From: an uncultured bacterium
GTDB lineage: Bacteria > Verrucomicrobiota > Verrucomicrobiia > CAIQCK01
Assembly: GCA_903870275.1 (NCBI GenBank)
Contig: CAIQCK010000003.1
Span: 1-44,091, forward strand
Reading direction: 5' to 3'
Length of the DNA: 44,091 nucleotides
Positions 24,669 to 32,053 of this stretch are shown here, piece by piece. The notes below the pieces were generated by a model. That model saw only the letters and a list, made by a program, of their open reading frames with translations. It had not been told where the DNA came from and did no database searches. The number at the start of each line of letters is the position of its first letter. Within the stretch, counting starts at the first letter, position 1. The translations under genes were made by a program, and so were the position numbers.

Positions 24669-25391
24669 ATGCCAAACAAATTCCTCAGCAACGACAACCA
24701 GCGCGGGCCGAAGGTGGAGCGGCTTTTCACGCAACTCGCGCCGCGTTATGACCTGGCGAACGATCTCCAAAGCTTCGGCCTGCACCGCCTCTGGAAACGG
24801 CGCGCCGTCCGGCTGGCGCTGCGCGGCGCGCCGGCAAATACCCGCGTGCTCGACCTCTGTTGCGGCACCGGCGATATGACGTTCGAGGCGCGGCGGCAGG
24901 GCGCGGCGCTGGCTGTCGGAGCGGACTTCGCACAAGCGATGCTGGACGTGGCACAGCAACGGCGCAATACCGCGGGCGCGGAGGCGTTCTTCGCGCGCGG
25001 CGACGCGCTGCGGCTGCCGTTTGCGGACGCCAGTTTCGACGCCGTCACCATCGGTTACGGGTTGCGGAACGTCGCCGACATCGAACAGTGCCTGCGCGAA
25101 ATGCTTCGCGTGCTGCGGCCCGGCGGACGGCTGGTGATCCTCGATTTCGGCAAGCCCGCCAACCAGCTGGTGCGCGCGCTTTACGCCGGCTACCTGCGCG
25201 CGGTGCTGCCGGTCATGGGCTGGCTGTTTCACCGCGAGCCGCAGACGTATCTTTACATCATCGAATCGCTGCGAACGTTCCCGGCGCAACGCGGCATCGA
25301 GGCGATGATGCACCGCCTCGGCATGGCCAACGTGCGCGTGTTCAACCCGCTGCTGGGGACGATGGGAATCAACTATGGCGAACGAGCCTGA
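24669..25391 (+). CDS. ubiE: Demethylmenaquinone/ubiquinone C-methyltransferase
   Basis: 240 aa, class I SAM-dependent methyltransferase of the UbiE/MenG family, which makes the last C-methylation in menaquinone (and in some bacteria ubiquinone) synthesis. Visible motifs: VERLFTQLAPRYDLANDLQSFGLHRLWKR, the SAM-binding VLDLCCGTGDMTFEA, FDAVTIGYGLRNVADIEQCLREMLRVLRPGGRLVILDF and TMGINYGERA at the end. With a menaquinone-using organism expected, menG/ubiE is equally apt as a name. The next gene starts 17 bp before this stop, so the two are translationally coupled. Confidence 0.93.
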   Translation: MPNKFLSNDNQRGPKVERLFTQLAPRYDLANDLQSFGLHRLWKRRAVRLALRGAPANTRVLDLCCGTGDMTFEARRQGAALAVGADFAQAMLDVAQQRRNTAGAEAFFARGDALRLPFADASFDAVTIGYGLRNVADIEQCLREMLRVLRPGGRLVILDFGKPANQLVRALYAGYLRAVLPVMGWLFHREPQTYLYIIESLRTFPAQRGIEAMMHRLGMANVRVFNPLLGTMGINYGERA

Positions 25392-26550
25392 AACCGTAGC
25401 GCCAGCATCCTTGCCGGCGACGGCCTACGCAAACAACGCCGGCAAGGATGCCAGCGCTGCGACGGCCAAACGCTACGAGCGGATCAAGCTCTGGCTGCAT
25501 CTCGGTGAACTCGCGTTCGGCGCCGCCGCGCTCGCCGTGTTCTACTGCGCGGGCGGCTCGCGCTCGCTGGCGGCGGTTGCGCGGCAGATCGGCCGCAACG
25601 AGTGGGGCACGGTCGCCGTCTATGTCGCCGCGCTGCTTGCCGGCGGCTCGCTGCTGACGCTGCCATGGAGTTACTTCGGCGGTTTCCGGCTGGAACACCG
25701 GTTCAATCTTTCCAACCAGACACTGACCGGCTGGATTTGGGACGAGATCAAGGGTTTCGCGCTCATGCTCGTCTTCACGGGCATCGTCGCCGAGGCCGTC
25801 TATGCGCTGCTGCGGGCGACGGGCGCGTGGTGGTGGGCGTGGGCGGCGGCGTTCATGACCGCATTCTCGCTGCTGCTCAGTTTCATTCTGCCGGTGGTGA
25901 TCGTTCCGATTTTTTACAAACTGACGAAGCTGGAAGACGAACCGCTCGCGGCCAAACTGCGCGCGATGGCCGGGCAGGTCGGTGCGCGGGTCGTCGGTGT
26001 GTTCCGCATTGCGCTCGGTGAGAAAACCAAGAAAGCCAACGCCGCATTCGCCGGGTTCGGCCGGACGCGGCGGATTCTGCTCGGCGACACGCTGCTGGCG
26101 AATTTCACCGCGCCGGAAATCGAGGTGGTGCTGGCGCACGAGCTGGCGCATTACCACTACCACGACATCTGGAAGAACCTGGCGATGGGCTCGGCACTGA
26201 CGGCCGCCGGTTTGTGGGCCAGCGACCTCTGGCTGCGGGTGGTCGCGGTCGGCGACCTCGCCAACGTCGAGCATTTGCCACTGCTGGCGCTGGGCATGAT
26301 GGCGTTCTCGCTGGTCACGTCGCCGCTGACGCGCGCGTGGTCGCGCCGCGCCGAGTATTGCGCGGACTGGTTTGCGCTGGAGATGACTCGCGATGCGGCG
26401 GCGTTCGAGTCGGCCATGCGCAAGCTGGCCGGCCAGAACCTCGACGATATGGAACCGCATCCGGTGGTGGAGTTCTTGTTTCATGATCATCCGGCGTTGT
26501 CGAAGCGGATTGCAAAGGCCGGCGAATGGCTGCAAGCTGGGGGTAAATGA
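25375..26550 (+). CDS. Membrane M48 family metallopeptidase (Ste24/CAAX protease 1-like)
   Basis: 391 aa. Several transmembrane helices precede the zinc site VVLAHELAHYHYHDIW (HExxH near residue 260), and the third ligand is likely the Glu in RRAEYCADWFALEMTRDA. The layout matches eukaryotic-type CAAX protease 1 relatives, which act in membrane protein quality control in bacteria. The N-terminal tail, residues 8-28 (APASLPATAYANNAGKDASAA), is encoded by a near-perfect 22-bp inverted repeat and looks non-native. It overlaps ubiE by 17 bp and the next gene by an ATGA. Confidence 0.88.
   Translation: MANEPETVAPASLPATAYANNAGKDASAATAKRYERIKLWLHLGELAFGAAALAVFYCAGGSRSLAAVARQIGRNEWGTVAVYVAALLAGGSLLTLPWSYFGGFRLEHRFNLSNQTLTGWIWDEIKGFALMLVFTGIVAEAVYALLRATGAWWWAWAAAFMTAFSLLLSFILPVVIVPIFYKLTKLEDEPLAAKLRAMAGQVGARVVGVFRIALGEKTKKANAAFAGFGRTRRILLGDTLLANFTAPEIEVVLAHELAHYHYHDIWKNLAMGSALTAAGLWASDLWLRVVAVGDLANVEHLPLLALGMMAFSLVTSPLTRAWSRRAEYCADWFALEMTRDAAAFESAMRKLAGQNLDDMEPHPVVEFLFHDHPALSKRIAKAGEWLQAGGK
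25398..25458. repeat. Inverted repeat inside the M48 protease coding sequence
   Basis: Arms at 25398-25419 and 25437-25458 (22 nt, core CAGCATCCTTGCCGGCG) match in reverse complement with two differences, around a 17-nt loop. The whole element lies within codons 8-28 and remains in frame. It is a palindromic element that has become coding sequence; the left end also lies only 7 nt past the ubiE stop. Confidence 0.85.
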
Positions 26551-27578
26551 AGTCAGAAGTCAGAAGTCAGAAGCCAGAAAACGGAAACCGGAAGGTCAAC
26601 ACGCAAACGTTCGGCTTTCGTTTCTCCGTCTTTTGGCTCCTGACTGTTGTCTTTTGTCTTCTCTGTTCCGCCTTCGGTCTCGGCTGCGGGAAAACCGCCG
26701 TGACCGGCAAACCGAAATTGCCGGCGGACCTCGCGAACCGGTTCAACGCCGAGCGCGCGTGGCACGACATGGAGCGCGTCGTCGGCTTCGGCCCGCGACC
26801 GTCGGGGTCGGAGGCGTTGACGCACACCGCCGCCTACATCATGGAACAACTCCGCGCTGCGTCGCTGCAAGTGGAGGAAGAGGCTTTCACCACCAACACG
26901 CCGCGCGGACCGATCGCGTTCAAGAACATCATCGCCCGGACGCGGCCGGACTGTCCGCCGCGGTTCATTATCGCCGGCCACTACGACACGAAGTGGTTTC
27001 CGAAGATCAAATTCGTCGGCGCCAATGATGGCGGCTCCAGCACGGCGGCGTTGCTGGAGATCGCGCGTGTGCTCGCCGGCCAGCCGGTGGACGCGTGGAT
27101 CGTCTGGTTCGACGGAGAGGAGGCAATCCAGGAATACAGCGAGAAGGACGGCCTCGTCGGCAGCACGCACCTGGTGCGCAGACTTTTTGCGGAGAAAAAA
27201 CTCGGCCAGATTCAGGCGGTGGTGATTCTGGACATGGTCGGCGACAAGCGGTTCCAGTTGACGTTGCCGAAACCGGAAAGGTGGAGCGCACCGGTGCGGC
27301 AACAGGCGCTCATCGCCGCCGCCACACTCGGATTGCGCGACTACGCCATGCTGCTCAACTACCCGATGGTGGATGACCATTCGCCGTTCGACTGGAACCA
27401 CGTGCCGGCGATTGACCTGATTGATTTCGATTACGGCAACATTCCCCACCAAAATAATTTCTGGCACACCGAACTCGACACGCTCGACAAATGCTCACCC
27501 ACCAGTTTGCGCATCGCCAGCCAGATCGCGCTGGAGTTGGTGCGGCGGCTGGAATATTACAAGTGGCCGATGAAATGA
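26547..27578 (+). CDS. M28 family, glutaminyl-peptide cyclotransferase-like lipoprotein or secreted protein
   Basis: 343 aa. The body matches glutaminyl cyclase-type M28 proteins: GHYDTKWFP, GANDGGSSTAALLEIARVL (zinc Asp), WIVWFDGEEAIQEYSEKDGLVGSTHLVRRL (zinc Glu), VVILDMVGDKRFQL, VDDHSPF and NNFWHTELDTLDKCS (zinc His). These enzymes form N-terminal pyroglutamate in exported proteins; aminopeptidase activity is the alternative. The N-terminus is strange: KSEVRSQKPENGNRK, a hydrophobic core (FSVFWLLTVVFCLL), then GLGC, encoded by a heptanucleotide repeat and its imperfect inverse. The start overlaps the M48 stop by ATGA. Confidence 0.85.
   Translation: MKSEVRSQKPENGNRKVNTQTFGFRFSVFWLLTVVFCLLCSAFGLGCGKTAVTGKPKLPADLANRFNAERAWHDMERVVGFGPRPSGSEALTHTAAYIMEQLRAASLQVEEEAFTTNTPRGPIAFKNIIARTRPDCPPRFIIAGHYDTKWFPKIKFVGANDGGSSTAALLEIARVLAGQPVDAWIVWFDGEEAIQEYSEKDGLVGSTHLVRRLFAEKKLGQIQAVVILDMVGDKRFQLTLPKPERWSAPVRQQALIAAATLGLRDYAMLLNYPMVDDHSPFDWNHVPAIDLIDFDYGNIPHQNNFWHTELDTLDKCSPTSLRIASQIALELVRRLEYYKWPMK
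26551..26661. repeat. Heptanucleotide tandem repeat and inverted partner forming the M28 signal sequence
   Basis: AGTCAGA occurs three times (26551-26571), followed by AGCCAGA and AAACGGA in the same 7-nt register. At 26629-26661 lies an imperfect reverse complement (TCTCCGTCTTTTGGCTCCTGACTG and on). The left arm codes for the basic n-region, and the right arm for the hydrophobic core of the signal sequence. Confidence 0.75.
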
Positions 27579-27639
27579 ACCGGCGAGGCGGTCGGAGAAA
27601 TGTTGGAAAAATCGGCGGCAATGTGATAGCGGAGAAATC

Positions 27640-28011
27640 ATGACAGCGAAATACACGAGCGACCGGAGCATGGGCGGCATATCGGCCGCAACCAAAATGA
27701 TTGTGAAGGTGCGCTGGCTCAAACCTTACGAGGGCGCGCAGAACCACATTTGCATCGGCGAGGTGCTGGCGGAGACGCCGCAGTGCCTGAAGGTGCTTGG
27801 CAAGACCTACCACTTCCGCCGGCCGCAGGGCAACGTGCGCGCCGTGCAGACCTCCGCCATCAAGGTGCGCTGGATTCCATGGAACCGCATCGAGGTCGTG
27901 ACGGAACTGCATCCCGACACCGACTGGCGCAACCTCCAGCTCAAGGTGGACGGCAACAACCGCGTGAGCGTGACCGGCTCGGTGGCGCACGGCGAGTTGG
28001 TGGCGGACTGA
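27640..28011 (+). CDS. Hypothetical protein, 123 aa
   Basis: Not recognised. A GGAG stands 7 nt before the ATG and the composition is protein-like, so the gene is probably real. After a short polar N-terminus it reads as alternating hydrophobic/charged beta strands (MIVKVRWLKPYEGAQN, VLAETPQCLKVLGKTYHFRRP, SAIKVRWIPWNRIEVVTEL, NLQLKVDGNNRVSVTGSV), consistent with a small all-beta, SH3- or OB-like fold. There is no signal peptide or membrane segment, so it should be cytosolic. It lies 61 bp after the glutaminyl-cyclase-like gene and may belong to that transcript. An RNA-binding or modification role is possible but unsupported. Confidence 0.65.
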   Translation: MTAKYTSDRSMGGISAATKMIVKVRWLKPYEGAQNHICIGEVLAETPQCLKVLGKTYHFRRPQGNVRAVQTSAIKVRWIPWNRIEVVTELHPDTDWRNLQLKVDGNNRVSVTGSVAHGELVAD

Positions 28012-28013
28012 CG

Positions 28014-28059
28014 GCGACGCGGACAACGCGGCGCGTCAAAAAAATTTGCGTCGCGTTTT
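28014..28059 (+). terminator. Weak stem-loop after the 123-aa gene
   Basis: GCGACGC (28014-28020) pairs with GCGTCGC (28048-28054), and GTTTT follows. The loop is long (27 nt) and the T-run short, so this is only a possible terminator for the ubiE transcript. The facing gene ends at 28120. Confidence 0.3.
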
Positions 28060-28119
28060 GATCGGCGGCGACCCTCGTCCCTGAAACCCGCCGGGGAAAG
28101 GATCGGAAACTAGAGGGGG

Positions 28120-30045
28120 CTAGTTCACCAACGCCCTCAGCTCGGCTGCGGCAAACCCGTATTCCATGAATTTCTTCTTTTCGGTCGCCAGACACTTGCG
28201 GAAGCAGCCGGCGGCGGCGGTCTTGTCACCGGCAAGCAGGCGTTTCATGCCGGCGTAGTACCAGGCTTTGCATCGCTGGCCTCGCTCCTTTTCCGCGTCG
28301 GGTGACACCGCAGCGGCAAAGAAATCGGTTTCACTGACCTTGCCGAGCAAGAATCCGGCGATTTTCGATGTCCAATCCCCCGGCGCGACGTTCCCGCGTT
28401 GGTCGAGGTAGGCGGACAGCTCCTTGTCTGCCGCCACTTTGCCTTCCAACCGCGCGCGGATCAGCCAGATTTGAAGGCGGGGATAATCCTGGTCTCCGGA
28501 GTTCAGCTCGCAGCACCGCCGAAGGTCGCTCAAAGCTTCTGTCCACTTCTGTTTTTGGATTTGCGCGTAGCCGCGGTATTCGTAAGCTGGGGCGTATTTC
28601 GGCTCGAGTTCGATGACGTGGGTGTAGTCGGCGATGGCTCCGTCCAAGTCGCCTTTGTCGCCCCGGAGGATGCCGCGACCACTGTAAGGCCAGGCGTATT
28701 TCGGATCGAGTTCGATGGCGCGACTCAAGTCGGCGAGGGCGCCGTCCACGTCGCCCTTGACGCTCCGGGCTGTGCCGCGACCGTTGTAGGCAAAGGTGTA
28801 TTTCGGATCGAGTTCGAGGGCGCGGGTGAAGTCGGCGATGGCGCCGTCCATGTCGCCCTTAAAGCTCCGGGCTGTGCCACGTTCGTAGTAGGCCAAGACG
28901 AATTTCGGATCGAGCTCGAGGGCGCGAGTGTGGTCCGCGATGGCGCCTTCGAAGTCGCCCTTGTCATACTTGGCGTTGCCGCGGCCGAAGCAAGCGGGGC
29001 TGCATTTTGGATCGAGCTCGAGGGCGCGATTATAGTCGGCCATCGCCCCATCTAAATCCTTGGTTCCACGTCTGGCGTCGCCGCGGTGCGTGTAAGCCGG
29101 GATGAGTTTCGGGTTGAGGATGATGGCGCGGCTGAAATCGGCGATGGCTTCGTCCAGATCGCGCTGGCGCTCCTTGAAAATGCCGCGGTGGTAATAGGCG
29201 ACGAAGTAATTCGGGTTGAGTTCGACGGCGCGGTCGTAGTCGGCGAGGGCGCCGGTGTAGTCGCCCTTGTCGCGCCTGGCATTGCCACGGCCGCAGTAGG
29301 CGCTGGCGCGATTGGGATTGAGTTCGATGGCGCGGTTGAAGTCCGCGAGGGCGCCGTCGCAGTCGCCCTTGTCGCATCGGGCCTCGCCGCGGCCGCAGTA
29401 AGCGCTGACGTATCGGGGATTGATCTCGATGGCGCGCGTGTAGTCGGCGAGCGCTCCTTTGATATCGCCCAAGCTCTTCTTGGTAACGCCGCGATTGTAA
29501 TAGGCGGCGTCAAATTTGGGATTGTTTTCGATGGCGCAGTTGAAGTCCGCCAAAGCCCCGTTGCAATCGCCCTTGTCGGCCTTGGCGTTGGCGCGGTTGG
29601 TGTAAGCGCCGGGGTTTTTCGGATTGAGTTCGATGGATCGGGTGTAGTCGGCGATGGCGCCATCCAAATCGCCCTTGACCTGCTTTCCCGCGCCGCGTTC
29701 AAGGTAGGCCTCGGCGTATTTCGGGTCGATCGCAATGGCGCGAGTGAAATCGGCGATCGCTCCGTCGTAGTCGCCCTTCTCGTCCCTGGCCAGGCCACGA
29801 TCGTAGTAGGTGCGGGCAGCATTCGGGTCGAGCTCGATGGCCCGGCTGAAGTCGGCGATGGCCCCGTCCGGGTCTCCCTTGGATCTTTTGTCGTTGCCCC
29901 GGTTGAGGAAATCCGTCGCGCTCTTCTGGCCCAACACGACCGCCGGCAGCGCCAGGCTCAAGACCAGGACGCCCACGACACAAGCCCATCGGTGTTTTGG
30001 AAATGTCGCTGTAGACACAGCAAGAGTCTTTACGTGATTCTTCAT
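28120..30045 (-). CDS. Exported 14-TPR-repeat protein
   Basis: 641 aa. The start at 30045 has GGAGG 7 nt upstream; 18 further codons are open but lack support. A long signal or anchor (HRWACVVGVLVLSLALPAVVLG) is followed by fourteen 34-residue tetratricopeptide repeats of the form AYxxRGxAxxxKGDxDGAIADFxRAIELDPKY, the last diverged. A C-terminal domain of about 120 residues follows (YPRLQIWLIRARLEGKVAADKELSAYLDQ to the end, with CKAWYYAGMKRLLAGD). That C-terminal domain and the TPR unit are shared with the gene upstream, so the two are tandem paralogues. TPRs are protein-interaction scaffolds; no partner is known. Confidence 0.88.
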   Translation of the reverse strand: MKNHVKTLAVSTATFPKHRWACVVGVLVLSLALPAVVLGQKSATDFLNRGNDKRSKGDPDGAIADFSRAIELDPNAARTYYDRGLARDEKGDYDGAIADFTRAIAIDPKYAEAYLERGAGKQVKGDLDGAIADYTRSIELNPKNPGAYTNRANAKADKGDCNGALADFNCAIENNPKFDAAYYNRGVTKKSLGDIKGALADYTRAIEINPRYVSAYCGRGEARCDKGDCDGALADFNRAIELNPNRASAYCGRGNARRDKGDYTGALADYDRAVELNPNYFVAYYHRGIFKERQRDLDEAIADFSRAIILNPKLIPAYTHRGDARRGTKDLDGAMADYNRALELDPKCSPACFGRGNAKYDKGDFEGAIADHTRALELDPKFVLAYYERGTARSFKGDMDGAIADFTRALELDPKYTFAYNGRGTARSVKGDVDGALADLSRAIELDPKYAWPYSGRGILRGDKGDLDGAIADYTHVIELEPKYAPAYEYRGYAQIQKQKWTEALSDLRRCCELNSGDQDYPRLQIWLIRARLEGKVAADKELSAYLDQRGNVAPGDWTSKIAGFLLGKVSETDFFAAAVSPDAEKERGQRCKAWYYAGMKRLLAGDKTAAAGCFRKCLATEKKKFMEYGFAAAELRALVN

Positions 30046-30175
30046 AACCAACCTCCAGCAGCAACCGCCACCCAAACCGCCACCAATCCGAAAACTCAAA
30101 CGGATGATAACGGCCGGCGTCTCTTGTTTCGATCTCTATCAACGCGTTTGCATGGATGAGCCGGAGCGGCAGGGC

Positions 30176-31801
30176 CTATTTCACCATCGCCCTCAGTTCG
30201 GCTGCGGCAAAGTCGTATTCCGCGAACGTTCCCTTCCCGGTCGCCAGGCATTGGCGGAAGGCATCGGCCGCGGCAGCCTTGTCGCCGGCGAGGAGGCGTT
30301 TCATGCCGGCGTAATACCAGGCTTCGCATTGCCGGCCCTGTTTCGTCTCCACATCAGATGTGTTCACGGCAGCGAAGAAATCGGCTTCGCTGATTTGACC
30401 GAGGAAAAATCCAGCGATCTTCGGCACCCACTCTCCCGACGCAACGCCTCCCTGCTTGTCGAGCCAGCCGGAGAGTTCCCGGTCCGCCGCCTCGTTGTCC
30501 CCCTGCCGCGCACGAATGAGCCAGATGCGAAGCCGCGGATAACCCTCGTCCTTCGGATTCAATTCGCAGTATCGGCGAAAGTCGGCCAGCGCGCCCATCC
30601 AGTTCCGGTTTTGTAAATGCGCGTTGCCGCGGTTCTTCCATGCGACGGCGAGCTTCGGGGCGAGTTCGACGGCGCGGCTGTAGTCGGCGATGGCCCCGTC
30701 CAGGTCGCCTTTGTTTTTCTTTTCAACACCGCGGTTGTTGTAAGCCCAAGCGAATTTCGGGTCGCATTCGATGGCGCGGTTGTAAAAGGCAATGGCTCCG
30801 TCGGCATCCCCCTTGTCGCCCTCAACGTTGCCAAGACCGAAAAAGGCGGCGGCGGATTTCGGGTCGAGTTCCAGTGCGCGGTTGTAGTCGGCAACGGCGC
30901 CGTCCCTGTCGCCCTTGCCGCGCCGGGCGTCGGCGCGGTCGGTGCAGGCCTTGACATATTTGGGATCGATCTCCAACGCGCGGGTGTAGTCGGCGATGGC
31001 CCCGTCCAAATCGCCTTGGTCGCCTTTGACATTGCCGCGGCCGTCGTGGGGAAAGGCATATTTCGGGTCGAGTTCAAGCGCGTGGTTGTAATCGGCGATG
31101 GCACCGTCCAGGTCGCCCTTGATGTGCCTGGCATTGCCACGGCCGTTGTAGGGGTAAACGTATTTTGGGCTCAGTTCGATGGCGCGGTTAAAGTCAGCGA
31201 GTGCGCCGTCGGCATCGCCCTTGTCCACCTTGGCGTTGCCGCGGCCGTTGTACGCGTAAGCGTCTTTCGGCCTGAGATTGATGCCCCGGTTGTAATCAGC
31301 GATAGCCCCATCCAAATCGCCCTTATCACGCTTCACATTACCGCGACCGTTGTAGGGATAGGCGTATTTCGAATCGAGTTCAATGGCGCGGTTGTAATCG
31401 GCGAGAGCCCCGTCCAAATCACCCTTGTCATATCTGGCATTGCCGCGATTGTTGTACGCGTAGGTGTACGCCGGGTCGAGTTCCAGCGCTCGGTTGTAGT
31501 CGGCGATGGCCTCGTCGAAATCGCCTTTGTCGCGCCTGGCGTTGCCGCGACCGTTGTAGGCCCAGGCGTATTTCGGGTCGAGTTCGATGGCGCGAGTGTA
31601 ATCGGCCATGGCTCCGTTCAGATCGCCTTTGTTCTGCTTTCCAAGGCCGCGGTAGTAAAAACCCTCTGCCGTAGTCTGACCGGACACCACCGGCGGCAGT
31701 ACCAGGCTCAAGGCGAGAACTCCGAGAGCAACAACAAATCGAATTTTCAATAGCCTGAACGCTCTCATGGCGAGAGTGGCCGATTTCAAAACACCTTTCA
31801 T
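30176..31801 (-). CDS. Exported 11-TPR-repeat protein, paralogue of its neighbour
   Basis: 541 aa. The frame is open 60 codons upstream through an inverted repeat, but the Met at 31801 starts a clean signal (FVVALGVLALSLVLPPVVSG) with GAAGG nearby, so I use it. Eleven 34-residue TPRs follow, most reading AYxYNGRGNARxDKGDLDGAIADYNRALELDPKY. The conserved C-terminal domain (YPRLRIWLIRARQGDNEAADRELSGWLDK, CEAWYYAGMKRLLAGDKAAAADAFRQCLA) matches the downstream paralogue. The repeats are closer to each other than expected for old TPRs, which implies recent unit expansion or gene conversion. It lies 130 bp upstream of its paralogue and 250 bp downstream of the giant gene. Confidence 0.88.
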   Translation of the reverse strand: MKGVLKSATLAMRAFRLLKIRFVVALGVLALSLVLPPVVSGQTTAEGFYYRGLGKQNKGDLNGAMADYTRAIELDPKYAWAYNGRGNARRDKGDFDEAIADYNRALELDPAYTYAYNNRGNARYDKGDLDGALADYNRAIELDSKYAYPYNGRGNVKRDKGDLDGAIADYNRGINLRPKDAYAYNGRGNAKVDKGDADGALADFNRAIELSPKYVYPYNGRGNARHIKGDLDGAIADYNHALELDPKYAFPHDGRGNVKGDQGDLDGAIADYTRALEIDPKYVKACTDRADARRGKGDRDGAVADYNRALELDPKSAAAFFGLGNVEGDKGDADGAIAFYNRAIECDPKFAWAYNNRGVEKKNKGDLDGAIADYSRAVELAPKLAVAWKNRGNAHLQNRNWMGALADFRRYCELNPKDEGYPRLRIWLIRARQGDNEAADRELSGWLDKQGGVASGEWVPKIAGFFLGQISEADFFAAVNTSDVETKQGRQCEAWYYAGMKRLLAGDKAAAADAFRQCLATGKGTFAEYDFAAAELRAMVK

Positions 31802-31886
31802 ATCCAACCTTCGGTTGGCTAATACCAACAAACGGAATCCAATCCACGCCGCGTAATATCGGCTGTGGATTGGAGCCGCACTATTT

Positions 31887-32011
31887 CTACAGCGGCGGTC
31901 TCTGACCGCCGAAAGGCAGGGCCGGACCGCCGGGCCGGCCGAAACAACGATGCGGCGCGCCCAGCGGTCGCGCCCTACCACAATTCCGGCGGCCAGAAAC
32001 CGCCGCTACAG
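31887..32011. repeat. Inverted repeat between the giant gene and the TPR genes
   Basis: The arms 31887-31911 and 31987-32011 (core AGCGGCGG, loop side CCGCCG) match in reverse complement with four differences in 25, around 75 nt of GC-rich sequence. It follows the giant gene stop by about 40 bp and could help end its transcript, though no T-tract is present. It looks like a dispersed palindromic element. Confidence 0.7.
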
Positions 32012-32053
32012 TACAAAGGCAAACTCGAGATGGCATAACAGACCAGGTCCGGT

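Noticed and set aside
22402..24879. 825-aa plus-strand frame opposite the metallophosphoesterase gene
   Set aside because: Arg/His-rich shadow that runs on into ubiE in another frame; the minus strand carries all the phosphoesterase motifs.
30871..31620. CRISPR-like regular repeats of about 102 bp
   Set aside because: They are in-frame TPR codons of an expressed protein, without unique spacers.
28399..31753. Open plus-strand frames opposite the TPR genes with repeated VGDGAVHVAL-like text
   Set aside because: The periodic appearance is the antisense reading of the 102-bp TPR units, not a separate repeat protein.
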